Shown here: positions 21,465 through 32,928 of the stretch, in pieces | Layout: each line of letters opens with the position of its first letter | Position numbering within the stretch: position 1 is the stretch's first letter | Origin: Cryptomeria japonica | Taxonomy: Eukaryota > Streptophyta > Pinopsida > Cupressales > Cupressaceae | NCBI RefSeq assembly: GCF_030272615.1 | Contig: NC_081409.1 | Span: forward strand, 875,122,594 to 875,186,593 | DNA length: 64,000 nt | Direction: 5' to 3' | Made by a program: the position numbers and the translations under genes | The notes under the pieces: model-generated | The model's input: only the letters and a program-made list of their open reading frames with translations | Databases searched by the model: none | What the model was told of the DNA's origin: nothing

Positions 21465-23090
21465 TGGTGCAGGGCACCTAGCACTCCAAGAATGTAAGAT
21501 TTGGTTTCTTTTTAGTTTGTGAGGTAATGTGTGATGTAATAATGGACCAACCATTGAGGACTCGGTAGAGCCATGGTTGAGTTGTCCAAATTTTGGTTTG
21601 AGTTAATTGTGCTCGGGATGCTGTTAGCCTGAGAAGTGAGATGCTTAGGTGGTTCACAGGCAAAATACTCCAGTTGAATGTGTTCATGATTTAGGAGTAA
21701 ATTGAGTTGTGTTTAGGTCTTCTAGGGTGCTGGAGGACCTTCAAGATTCTTAGAATGCAATAGAATGCAAAATTGCTTCCTAGAGCAAAAGTTGTCAAAA
21801 GTTGTTGAGCAACATTTTGCAATTTCTTGCAAAAGTTGCATTTTTGGTTATGGGCATTAGGAAGTTGGTTGAATCGAATAAAACAAGTGGATATAAGCCA
21901 AATTTCACTTCATTGTACGGGTTGGAGGATTGGAAATGCAAGAGCAAGTTTTTGGTTTGTGAAACAATCTTGTTTCCACCAATTTTTGATAGTTTTGTCT
22001 TGTTTTCATTGCTTGTACGGTCCAATACAGACTAGATGGTGTAAAACTCATTGAAATATTTGTATTTTAATTGTATTTTCTTTCAATAAGGTTGATTTTC
22101 AGGTTTGATTGTTCCAAGTTGTAAATATTTCTCTCATTCTTTGCAACTAGGAACAAAACCCTTGCAAGTAGGGTTTAAGAGCAAGAAATGACTCTAGCCT
22201 AGGCATTCTTTGATGGAACTTGTTGAAATAATTAAGAATGCTAGGTTAGGGTCTGTACATAGTTTTTTAATAGGGTGTGTGATTTTGTAGGTCCAGGATG
22301 AGGAGAAATAATGAAGACGTAGGCTCACCATTGGGAGTAGGTGAGTTAAGACAGTAAGAAAAGTGCGATTTGTGAGCACTTGGAGAATGATGCAGGCCCA
22401 AGTGGCATATGTATGTAAATCTATCAGAGTGTCCTTGAAGGTTCCCAAGGTTTTTAGAGCAAGAGATTTGACTGGTGAAAGGTTCTAGACCAATTTTGTC
22501 AATCCACTGGTTAAGCCTAAAACCCCACAAAATAGTGCAGCATTGGAAACCACACATGTACGAACAACCCAGATGCAATTTTACATTATTGTCTACAAAT
22601 TACAAAAGGGTATATGAATCCATGATTTATTCCTAGGCTTGTTTGGGACTTTTGCAAATTAAACCCCAAAAACCGCTTAAGGAGGGCTAATGCAATTAGG
22701 CCTATTTAGGTGTTGGTAGAGACCTAGAAGGCTTGAGAAACCATGGCGATGGAGTTGGTGAGTCTTAAAATTCAAAACACAATGAAGAAACCTTATTAAT
22801 GCATTGGGAAACCATAAAAAGAGTTGGTGTGTTAAGATCCTAGCAGGAGTGGTTGGAGCCCAGGAGAGGTGAGTGTGAGTAACTGAGGTGACAACCTCAA
22901 GTGGAGGAATTGATTGTCCAGAAATCATTGGATATACCTAGGAGGCAAGTCAAGAAGGTTCAAAACTTGGAGGTCTCATTGTCATAACCCTTACCAAGTG
23001 CCATGGGAAGGACTTGAGTAGCTGTAGGGTTGAGTAGGACAAGTCACTCAAGAAGGTGAAACAAACAAGGCTCCAAGACTCTCTGCATCA
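21465..23090 (+). repeat. Element B 5' LTR (1,626 bp)
   Basis: TGGTGCAGGG...CTCTGCATCA, bounded by the target duplication on the left and the PBS spacer on the right. It aligns end to end with the split 3' LTR (29343-30133 plus 36836-37675). Confidence 0.92.
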
Positions 23091-23093
23091 TAG

Positions 23094-23106
23094 TGGTATC
23101 AGAGCC
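23094..23106 (+). promoter_or_regulatory. Element B primer binding site
   Basis: TGGTATCAGAGCC, three bases after the 5' LTR, a perfect match to the initiator-Met tRNA type. Confidence 0.92.
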
Positions 23107-23127
23107 ATTCTTTGAAAGATTTGGTGT

Positions 23128-24750
23128 ATGTCAGATTGTGAAGAATCAAAAGCAAGTTCAATGCCTCCAAAGGCAATGACTCCAGAAGCCATTTGGTAGA
23201 TGGTGGCAGAGATGATAGAAGGATTGAAGGATGTAGAAGGAAGCAAAGGAACTAGAGAGGTAAAGAAGGAGAAGGGAAAGGTCAAGACAGAATGGGGTGA
23301 TGAGACTGATGAAGAAGTGGAAGATGGAGAGGAACCATCAGCAGTAGATATGCCTCAAGACCAAAAGTTATTCCTAGATGCAGTCAAATCCATTTTTAGG
23401 GACAATCTGGATGGATTACCCACATATGGAGGAAACCTCAATGGAGAAGAGTTTATAGATTGGATAGAAGCTCTCAATAATCATTTTGGTTACAAAGAGG
23501 TAGTAGAAGAGAAAAGAGTTGATGTGGCCAAATCAAGAATGAGAGGATCAACATTGGTTTGGTGGAATATGATGCAAGATGAAAGGATACAAGAGGGTAA
23601 AAAGAAGATAACTTCATGGGAGCGTATGAAGATCAGACTTAAGGCACAATTCCTTCTAGGAGATTATGAAGTTCAAATTCATAAGAGACTCCAAAATATG
23701 AAACAAAGGGAGTTAGATGTCAATGCATACACTAAAGAGTTCCATAAGCTCAGTTTGAGGGCTAGGAAGCATGAGAATAAGGTGGTGAAGTTGGCGAGGT
23801 ATATGAATAGCCTTAAAGAGAATATACAAGATGAAATAAGTATCCTCACACAAGACACTATCCATAAATATTTTCAGTTGGCCCTAAGGGCAAAAGAGAA
23901 GATCAAAAGGAGGAGTGAGCAAAATCAGAAACATAGTGGAGGAAATAATTTCAAAGGTAGAGGGAACTTTGGTAGAGGGCAGCAATCACCAAGAAGTGAA
24001 GAGAAGCAAGGCCAAGAAGGCAGTGGGAACTCTAAGAGAGCAGCATTTAAAGGATCCTATAGAGGAAGGAGAAATTTTAGGAGCAGGTTTGGAAACTCAG
24101 GTAGAGGAAATACAGTTTTCATTGGTAGATGTTACCATTGCAATCAAGTTGGGCATACCATGAGTAAGTGCTCGGGGAAAGCCTCAAGCTCCACAAGCTC
24201 ATATATGGGAGAAAGAAGAACCCAATTGTTGCAAGAGGAGGACACTCAGAGTGTAACTTCTTCAATCAACAAAGCAGGCCCAGTGACAGAGGGAGAAAAT
24301 TTGATGATGAGGAGAACAATTCTCAAGATACCCCAAGCTCAAGAGCCACCACAAAGGAAAAGCTTGTTTAGGACCACTTGTAGGTCACATGGGGAGATTT
24401 GTAAAGTGATTTTAGATTCAATTTCCACTGAGAATATTGTCTCAGTTGAAATGGTGGACAAACTCAAACTGAAAAGATTGCCTCACCTCACTCCCTATAA
24501 GGTGTCATGGCTCAACCGGGGTCAACATGTATTGGTTGATGAACAAGCATGGGTGGATTTTAAAATTGGTGAGTACAAGGATAGATTAATATGTTACATA
24601 TTGCCTATGGATTCTTGTCATTTGCTGTTGGGCCATCCATGGTAGTATGATGTGAAAGATACTCATGATGGGGAGAAGAACATCTATCTTATCACCAAGA
24701 ATGGGAAAAAAGTATCAAATGGATCCACTACCTGAACCAAAGAAAGAAAA
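23128..24750 (+). pseudogene. Element B Gag and protease
   Basis: The ATG at 23128 (MSDCEESKASS) is in frame with the long Gag frame and interrupted once by TAG at 23197 (in W-stop-MVAEM, consistent with CAG to TAG). The retrotransposon Gag fold is clear (FIDWIEALNNHFGYKE, RMRGSTLVWWNMMQ, LKAQFLLGDYEVQI), followed by a basic Arg/Gly-rich region and one zinc knuckle CYHCNQVGHTMSKC near 24130. The aspartic protease segment has VILDSISTENIVS near 24410, where the catalytic Asp-Ser-Gly is Asp-Ser-Ile, and ends LLLGHPW. A TAG at 24643 precedes YDVKD. The protein would assemble particles and cut the polyprotein, but the altered active site suggests a dead protease. Confidence 0.88.
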
Positions 24751-24922
24751 ACAAATAGGCTTAAGTGTGATGCTAATGAGTGGAAAATAGTTTCTCAAAG
24801 AGTTGAAACAAGAAGGACATCAAGGCCATGCTATAGTGTTGAAACTTAGAGAAGAAGATAAGGCAAATCTAATAAGTGAAGTGCCTCAAGAGGTGCAAGG
24901 ACTACTCAAACAATAAGCATAA

Positions 24923-26007
24923 GTGACAGGGGATGACTTACCTGATTCCTTTCCTCTAATGAGAGATTTAAATCATCAAATAGACTTAATACCAAGGGCC
25001 AATCTACCAAACAAAGTTGCCTATAAAATGACACCTAGTCAAAATGAAGAGATCGCCAAACAGGTGCAAGAACTCTTAGACAAAGGGTTTATCGAGAAGA
25101 GTTTGAGTCCATGTGTTGTTACTACTATGTAAGTGCCTAAGAAGGGAGGCAAATGGAGAATTTGCGTGGACTCCAAAGCAATCAACAAGATTACCATAAG
25201 GTACTGGTTTCCCATGCCAAGGATTGAGGACCTATTAGACAATCTAGGAGGTGCAAGCTACTTCACCAAGGTGGACTTAAAGTTTGGTTACCATCAGATT
25301 AGAATCAAACCTGGAGATGAATGGAAGATAACCTTTAGAACCAATGCAGGCCTATATAAGTGGTTGGTAATGCCATTCGGCCTCACCAATGCACCTAGTA
25401 CCTTCCAATGGCTCATGAATGAGGTCTTAGTTGAGTTTATTGGTAGATTTGTAATTGTATATCTTGATGACATTATGATCTACAATAGGTTCAAGGAGGA
25501 ACACCTCAAGCATTTGGAGATGGTTTTGAAGAAGTTGAAGGAGGCTCAACTCAAGATTAACCTTGAAAAATGTGAGTTTTTGAAAACATAGCTTGTATAC
25601 CTTGGTTTTGTTATTTATCATGGATGTTTAAAAATGGATCCAAGTAAGGTAGAAGAAATACTCAATTGGCCTATCCCTAGGGGCATAAGTGAAGTTAGAA
25701 GCTTTCATGGGATGGCATCTTTTTATAGGAAGTTTGTGAGAAACTTTAGCCATGTTTGTGCTCCTATTCTCAATACTATTAAAGGAGGGATTAAATGTCA
25801 CTTTAAGTGGACAGAGGAAGCCAATAAGGGGTTTGAGAGGTTGAAAACCAAGATAGAAAAGTTTCCAACGCTTAGATTGCCTGATTTCAATCAGTTGTTT
25901 ACAATAGAATGTGATGCAAGCAAAAGGGCAATAGGGGTAGTTTTAAGCCAAGAGGGACATCCTATAACTTTCTTCTCTGAAAAGTTAAATGAAGCTAAGC
26001 AAAGGTA
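24923..26007 (+). pseudogene. Element B reverse transcriptase (first part of pol)
   Basis: The Ty3-type reverse transcriptase is complete in motif order: [57 protein letters not shown], the catalytic [10 protein letters not shown] near 25460, LGFVI, and FTIECDASKRAIGVVLSQ at the RNase H start. Two in-frame stops interrupt it (TAA at 25130, TAG at 25589 in FLKT-stop-LVYLG). The frame is cut at 26007 inside the RNase H region by the solo LTR and resumes at 27572 (STYDLDLYAM). Confidence 0.9.
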
Positions 26008-27566
26008 TGATAGTTCTGATACATAATATAAGTATAGATCCAATAGCCAACAAGATGAGAGGGGGGGTGGGGGTGGTGGTGAATCACACAAACTTAATCA
26101 TCCATAAAAACATTAGATTCAACCTCGGTAGCATATATATCAGTCATATAACCAAAATTGTCAAACATGCAAACTCAAAAGCATATGAACAATATAAACC
26201 TCATAACACCAGATTTAATGTGGAAACCCAAATAGGGAAAAACCACTATGGGATTTTGGACCCACTAAGAAATATACTCTTCTAGAGTATGCTCGGTTAA
26301 AAGCAAATCCTGTTAAAGATTACAAACACATTGCTAGATGTGACCCGGTTAAGGGATTTCCCTCAGATCTGTTAGGATCTTCACTTTGTTAGAAGTGACC
26401 TTGTCAAAGGATTTCAAACACTCAATCAGAATGTCACCTTGCTAGAGGATTTGCATATAAGACTGTTAAGTCCACTCAGTTAAGAGATTTTCTGTCGCTT
26501 TCACAAAATAACAGTAATAAAAATCTATCTGCAACTTCACATCTAAAATGCTAAAGCAGATTCCTATTTGTTTAATACAATTTAGACATAGAACTAATCT
26601 TGTCTATCTGTTGGGCTTCTATGCTCTGTTATTCTAACAGGTCTTCAAGCTTCTATGCTCGGTAATCACTATGTAGCATCCTTGTGCATACACTTGCCCG
26701 CATGCATTATTTATCAACAGTTTCCTATTTATAAACAATTAGGTAACCGCTTAAAACTCCTTGATCACATTTCCCATGATCAATCATAGCCATCAGATCT
26801 TCAAACTTGTCCAGGTTCAATGCATCTTTTGATTTGAAAACATTTTACCCTGTCTTGGAACTTGCATAATAGTCTTGGAACTTGTGCTAGGGTATTGCGG
26901 TTCAATCTGAGTTGTAGATCTTCATGCCAACTTTCCATTGCCTTAGATTCATTAACAAATTTCTTCCACAGCTTACCAATCATTGATCCGCTCTAGCTCA
27001 TCAACTTCTTTCATTAAATACCACATGTAAAAATTTAATGCATTCTGTTATAGCTCGGTTACAACTTGGTAACAACTTGGTGAATACTAAACTTCACTCG
27101 GTAGAAATTCCGCCTTCATTAACCGATAGTGATAACCTTAGGGTTTACCGACTAGGTTCCTTAGGGTTTACCGACTAGGTTCTTTGCCTGATAGCATAGT
27201 ATAGTATTAACCTTTACATTTTACAACATATGTATGATGTTAAAACAATCTAAAACATCACAATCTCATGATTGTCTAACTCGGTAGTAGCTGCCCATTG
27301 AATACCTTATTCATCCCTTTATTCATCATATTCTTTCCTGTGTCTCTTACCGACTTCTTTATAATCTTCATATCATACTTCTCAAGATATGGCAACATCA
27401 TACTGAATTAGAAAATCAATTTCTTGACATCAATGACAAAATAATAATATCAAGATAGTAAAACATCTTTAATCAGTTATATCCATAATCATCAACAACC
27501 TTCTCAATATCCTTATTGAAATGCCAACAATCTTTCATTGTTTGTTATAATGCAATATTGCCAACA
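26008..27566 (-). mobile_element. Solo LTR inserted in element B pol
   Basis: Starts TGATAGTTCTG and ends TTGCCAACA, flanked by a perfect 5-bp duplication AGGTA (26003-26007 and 27567-27571). It carries the modules of the copia-A/C/D LTR group: G-tract then TGAATCAC near 26060-26085, and GGGAAAAACCACTATGGGAT near 26236. No coding domain. The last ~60 bp after an inner TGCCAACAATCT (27521-27532) looks like a second, mutated LTR end with tract sequence, so the unit may be an LTR plus a sliver of internal DNA. Confidence 0.8.
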
Positions 27567-28246
27567 AGGTACTCTACTTATGACTTGGATTTGTATGCAA
27601 TGGTTCAAGCATTGAAAAAATAGGGTCACTACTTGCTGCCCAAAGAATTTGTAGTCTTCACTGACAACCATGCCCTTAGTTTTCTCAATGGGAAAGAGAA
27701 GTTTGAACCAAAAAAACCTAAAGTGGGTTGAGTACCTACAATCTTATAAATTCACTATTAAACACAAGAAAGGAACAACCAACAAAGTTGTTGATGCACT
27801 AAGTAGGAGAATCGTGACCATGCAGGAGATTCAATTGAAAAGTGTGGGTTTGAGTGAGTTGAAGGACCTCTACAAGGATGATAAGGATTTTGCAGAGATA
27901 TATAATGTTTGTATTGATTTTTCTAATACTTCACATGTCTCTTGTTCAGAATACATTGTACAAGAGGGTTTGTTGTTCAAAGGTCATCTTCTTTGCATAC
28001 CTCAATGTTCTATGAGACAAAATATTATTCAAGAGAAGCATCAAGGAGGTCTAGGAGGTCATTTTGGCATTGATAAGACTTTGGAGCAGGTTGGTAGGTT
28101 TTATTATTGGCCCAAGTTGCAATCAGATGTGAGAAGGTTTGTAAAGAAATGTACCATCTGCCAAAGAGCAAAAGGAACCTCAAGTAATGCAAGTCTATAT
28201 CAACCTTGGTCATACCTCAGAGGCCTTGGGAATGTTTGAGCATGGA
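27567..28246 (+). pseudogene. Element B RNase H and integrase zinc domain
   Basis: Resumes the pol frame after the solo LTR: STYDLDLYAMVQALKK, a TAG near 27625, then FVVFTDNHALSFLNGKEK and the RNase H end KGTTNKVVDALSRR near 27790. The integrase HHCC zinc domain follows with EKHQGGLGGHFGIDKT and CTICQRAKG (28030-28170). The frame is lost near 28205 by what appears to be a one-base deletion, and the integrase core continues in another frame. Confidence 0.88.
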
Positions 28247-29321
28247 TTTTGTGTTAGGCTTGTCTAGGACACCGAGAGGATTTGATACTGTGTATGTAGT
28301 AGTAGATAGGTTCAAAAAAATGGCACATTTCATACCTTGCAAGAGTACCAGTGATGCCACCTATATTGCAGGCCTCTTCTTCAAGGAGATAGTCAGAATT
28401 CATGGTCTTCCAATCAGCATTGTGAGTGATAGAGATGTGAAGTTTTTGAGCCACTTTTGGAGGACACTTTGGAGCAAGTTAGGCACCAAGTTATCCTTTT
28501 CATCTGCCTATCATCCTCAATCAGATGGTCAGACAAAAGTAGTCAACCAGTCATTGGGCAACTTGCTAAGATGTCTTACCAAGCAACATGGGCAGACTTG
28601 GGATCTAGTACTTGGACAGCCAGAATATGCATATAATGACTTAGTGAACCATAGCACCAGTAAAAGTCCTTTTGAGATAGTGTATGGATTCTATCGTAGG
28701 GGCATATTAGAGCTCAGAGATCTTAGTTCAATGGCACCCAAGAGTGCACAAGGGGAGAACTTTGCAGAAAGCATTAAAGAGGTGCATGATAAGGTAAGGC
28801 AGTCCTTACAACAAAAATTTGAGCAGTACAAGGTTCAAGATAATAAAACAAGAAGGAAGCTACAATTTCAAGTAGCAAACTTAGTGCTAGCATACCTTAG
28901 GAAGGAGAGACTTCCAAAAGGGCAGCCTATCAAGCTCATGATGAAGAAAATTGGACCTCTCAAGGTGGTGCACAAGTATGGGAAGAATGCCTATGAGGTT
29001 GAACTTCCACCTACCTTGGGAATATCTCCTATCTTTAATGTATGTGACCTCTATCCATACAAGGGAGAGTCAACAATAAACCAGAAAGACATGCCATCAC
29101 TAGTTCATGAAGATTGGGTAAAGGATTTGCCACCTAGTCAACCGGTTGAGTTAGATAGTATCTTGGATACCAAGATAGTAAAAAAGACAAGGAAAGGATT
29201 TTACAAGCACTATCTTGTTAAGTGGAAAGGGTTACCAAATTCAGATGCCATGTGGATGTCAGAGGCAGATATACTTCAGCATGGAGTGGAGATTTCAGAC
29301 CTTATAACTCAAGAGACTTGA
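28206..29321 (+). pseudogene. Element B integrase core and chromodomain
   Basis: An uninterrupted frame of 371 codons. The integrase core has the first Asp in LSMDFVLGL and the second in IVSDRDVKFLSHFW. The third catalytic position, normally Glu in DGQTEVVNR, is Lys here (SDGQTKVVNQSLGNLLR), a single G-to-A change that should abolish catalysis. The core is followed by the GPY/F-like segment and a C-terminal chromodomain (YLVKWKGLPNSDAMW, about residues 325-365), marking a chromovirus. The frame needs upstream joining across a one-base deletion near 28205. Confidence 0.92.
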
Positions 29322-29331
29322 GTTCTTTGAC

Positions 29332-29342
29332 CCAGGGGAGTA
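29332..29342 (+). promoter_or_regulatory. Element B polypurine tract
   Basis: CCAGGGGAGTA directly before the 3' LTR start TGGTGCAGG at 29343, the expected second-strand primer site. Confidence 0.75.
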
Positions 29343-30133
29343 TGGTGCAGGACACCTAGCACTCCAAGAATGTAAGCTTTGATTTACTTTTAGTTTGTGA
29401 GCTAATGTGTGATGTAATAATGGACCAACCATTGAGCACTCAGTAGAGCCATGGTTGAGTTGTCCAAATTTTGGTTTGAGTCAATTGTGCTAAAGATCCT
29501 GTTAGCCTGAGAAGTGTGATGCTTAGGTGGTTCATAGGAAAAATACTCTAGTTGAATGTGTTCATGATTCAAGAGTCAATTGAGTTGTGTTTAGGTCTTC
29601 TATGGTTGTATAGGACCTTCAAGAGTATTAGAATGCAATAGAATGCAAAATTGCTTCCTGGAGCAAAAGTTGTCAAAAGTTGTTGAGCAACATTTTGCAA
29701 TTTCTAGCAAAAGTTGCATTTTTGGCTATGGGCGTTAGGAAGTTGGTTTAACCAACTAAAAAAAGTGGATATAAGACAAATTTCACTTCATTGTATGGGT
29801 TGGAGGATTAGAAATGCAAGAGCAAGTTTTTGGTTTGTGAAACAATCTTTTTTCCACCGATTTTTGATAGTTTTATCTTGTTTTCATTGCTTGTACGATC
29901 CAATACAAACTAGATGGTGTAAAAATCATTTCCATCTTTGTATGTTCATTGTATTTGCTTTCAATAAGGTTGATTTGAAGGTTTGATTATTCCAGGTTGT
30001 AAATATTTCTCTCATTCTTTGCAACTAGGAACAAAACCCTTGCAAGTAGAGTTTAAGAGCAAGAAATGACTCTAGCCTAGGCATTCTTTGATGGCACTTG
30101 TTGAAATAATTAAGAATGCTAGGTTAGGGTTTG
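29343..30133 (+). repeat. Element B 3' LTR, part 1
   Basis: Aligns with 21465 onward of the 5' LTR and is cut at GTTTG (30129-30133) by element C. Confidence 0.9.
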
Positions 30134-30972
30134 TGTTAGGAATCCCATAGATACTAAGAGGGGGGGGGTGAATCAGTATCTAACCGGTAATTAGAATTTC
30201 TTATCTTAAAACATGCAGAACATATTATAACAGTGTACCGGTATGCAAGAAATAATGTAATAAACAGAATTAAGAACATCCACATGAAAAGCAAACCATA
30301 ACACAAGGATTTAACGAGGAAACCCGGTGTGGGAAAAACCTCAGTGGGATTTGTGACCCACAATATTCACTCACTAGCCAATAAGAGAATATTACTTACA
30401 ATAGGGGCCTGCACATGCAGGAAGGCCAACTACCTAGAGCTCACTGCTCAATGGAAAGTCTCACTGACTTACAATGTGGATTATACAAATTCAATATCTT
30501 GTACTTCTTTACAATAGCATCTATAATGCCTAATCCAGTACCGGTTGCTGCTCTGCTTCTTACATAAACCCTTCAACCTATATTTCGCATAATAGGTCTG
30601 CCTTAATATTTCGCATACATCACTTTCTTCACTTACTTCCTTACTTACAAAATGTCTACAATGATCTCTTTTATATATAAGAGTTATTTTACAACATGCC
30701 AAGTCGGCTTACAAAGTTTTCCAATAATAAACAAAATATAATATAACAAAATCATGTCGGCCTCTGTGCCAGTATACTTCCTTTCTTTGTGTCGATGTCG
30801 GTGTCCTTAGTGCTGGTGTAGAGTGTGATCTGTTGATGTCGGTGCACTAACTTGTCGGTGTAATGCCTTGCCGGTATAATGCTTTTCCAGAGCCATAGGA
30901 TTGCAAGGTTGCCATCAATGACAAAACCTTCAATCACTTACAATGTCTTATTGGAGTGTGCATATGCCAACA
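30134..30972 (-). repeat. Element C 3' LTR (left, 839 bp)
   Basis: TGTTAGGAATCCC...ATGCCAACA, nearly identical to 35991-36835 by eye. It contains G-tract plus TGAATCAG (30159-30176), GTGTGGGAAAAACCTCAGTG near 30328 and a minus-strand TATATAAAAG (plus 30668-30677). Confidence 0.92.
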
Positions 30973-30987
30973 ATCTCCCCCTTTCGC
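30973..30987 (-). promoter_or_regulatory. Element C polypurine tract
   Basis: Minus strand GCGAAAGGGGGAGAT directly before the 3' LTR, one base different from the tract of element A. Confidence 0.85.
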
Positions 30988-31186
30988 ATTGATGGCAACA
31001 CTCATGAGAAATTTCAAAAGTGTATCTAAAAAAAAAATCCAAAAATGTGAAGTCCAAAAATGTTACCAAAAATGTGTGTGCTCCCCCTGAGCATATGATT
31101 CCTGTGATGTTGAATTTTCTCATCCCACTACTCCCCCTTTGGCATCAATGATAAAGGTTGTCAAGATGTCAGTGAAGTTTGTAGTT

Positions 31187-32928
31187 TCAACCTTGTAATT
31201 GGGTAGTTACAATTTGAAATAGATCCGCCAAAATCAAGTTTATACTCTCCATAAAATTTTTACTATCTCTTATTTTTGTCTCTGTTCTCTTAACTGTATC
31301 GGTAAGATGCTGCAAATGCTCTGCCGATGTTTTCTGTCCCTGTATTAGTGCCTTAGATATTTCCTTTTGCAGTGATGCTAGATAGTCCATTCTTGGACTC
31401 AGTTTTAATCTTAGATGTTTTGCCTTATTCACTATTCTCTCTTTTTCTCTTTCGAATTTAAGTAATTCTTCTTCAAAATTTGTTATCTTCTCCTCAAAAA
31501 CTGATAGTGTATCAGGCAAGTTAACAAAATTATCTGCAAGTTTGTTGATTTCATCATGTACCTTGCTCATCTTTTTATCTATATCTACAGTCAAAAAGTT
31601 TGTCTTACAAGTGTCTTTGTACAGAGTCTTGTACTCTTTCAGTAAGTTACACAATTCCGGTAGAAGTGTGTCAAAATCTCTATTACACTTCTTTATTTGC
31701 TCATCAAAGAATTTTTGCTTTTCAATTTCTACTTTATCCTTCAATGTCTCTTCCTTTATTTTCTCAATATTTTCTGTGATATATTTACATAAGGTATCAA
31801 GTTGTCCTAAATAATCTTTATTGTCTATATTACAGTTAGGAGCAATTACAAAATTGGTATGGTATCATCTATTGCCTTATAAGCTTGTGATTTGCAGACT
31901 GTAATCTTTTTAATTGAATCTAATAGTACCTCAGTCACATTAGTTGATTTGTAGCCTGATGATGAACCTAGATTCTGAGTATCGCTAGTGGAAGTAACCA
32001 AGCTTGTATTAACCTCTGGTAGGTCTGTTTGTGTTTGCATTTCCTTAAGCAATGGTTTTTCTACTTCTCCAGTTGCCAATGGCATTGTTTCCTTCTGTTC
32101 CCGTTCCTGTTGCTGTTCCTATTTAGGAGCCTTTTGCTCTGTTTGTTTCTCTGTTTGTTGCATTGTCCAAGTCTGAGTTTGAGTCTCTACCTTTTTCTCT
32201 TTGCAATCTGTCGGTTTCTCTTGTGTGTTATCAGTTTGCTCAGCTACCGGAGGCTCACTAGCCATGTCAGTCTTATCAGCTGTATCTTTGTCTACCAAAA
32301 TGTTGATCTTTTGAGTATCAACATCCATAGTATATAAGACTTTACGATTAGGATTACCATCTTCTACATCCATACTTTCAGCTGTCAGTTGATCTTTTGT
32401 AGCTATTATTTTTACCGATGGAGTAATCAAAGGAGGTGGGGGTAAGTTGTCTTTAACCTTGATACTAGGTGGTCCACCAACTTTACCTTTACCCTTGTCT
32501 CTTTCTTTCTGATATACCTTTACAGGTTTGTGGCTCATGTATTCTTCTTGTTTTTCTTTTTCCACTAGGAAAATGTCCCATGCATTTTCTGTCTCCTCAG
32601 TCACCTCATTAACTCTTCCAACCATTAAAGCAATGTGCCAATGTGCAGTAGAAAATACTGACCAGTTGGCTTGAGCAATTAAATCATCAATTTCTTTGGG
32701 TGAATTCACCGGATATATAGCAAGTAGCTTCTCTATCTTTATTTTCTTGTCCAGTTCTATTATTTCTTGTCTTCTTGCTTCCAGTCTCTTAAATAGTTCA
32801 TCTGGAATTTCATTTACTACTTCCATAAAAAATTTCTTATACATATCCATATGCAATATAACACTGTTTTCTACTTGTTCTTTTTCATCAGTTGTCAAAG
32901 TGTCATATATTTTCTCTATATTCTTCAA
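31187..32928 (-). pseudogene. Element C P2, middle and C-terminal part
   Basis: Continues P2 after a frame change at 32925-32928, where the upstream stop overlaps. No ATG opens it, which supports a former single protein. It reads KNIEKIYDTLTTDEKEQVEN, then ARRQEIIELDKKIKIEK, a Pro/Lys-rich stretch, and a Gln/Thr/Glu-rich stretch to a TAG at 32119 (consistent with CAG to TAG in a Gln run). The same frame goes on to 31846, and after another frame change a coiled-coil segment (31744-31187: EEKITNFEEELLKFEREKER) ends P2 near the polypurine tract. The matching part of element D has the same order. Function unknown. Confidence 0.7.

Noticed and set aside
23094-23106. tRNA gene fragment (TGGTATCAGAGC)
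   Set aside because: Only the 3'-end complement of initiator tRNA is present next to an LTR, so it is a primer binding site. The same applies at 21201, 35977 and 55733.
30481-30702. Short minus-strand frame repeated in both LTRs of element C (also 36344-36565)
   Set aside because: It is conserved only because the LTRs are duplicates, it overlaps the predicted TATA box, and no family is recognised.
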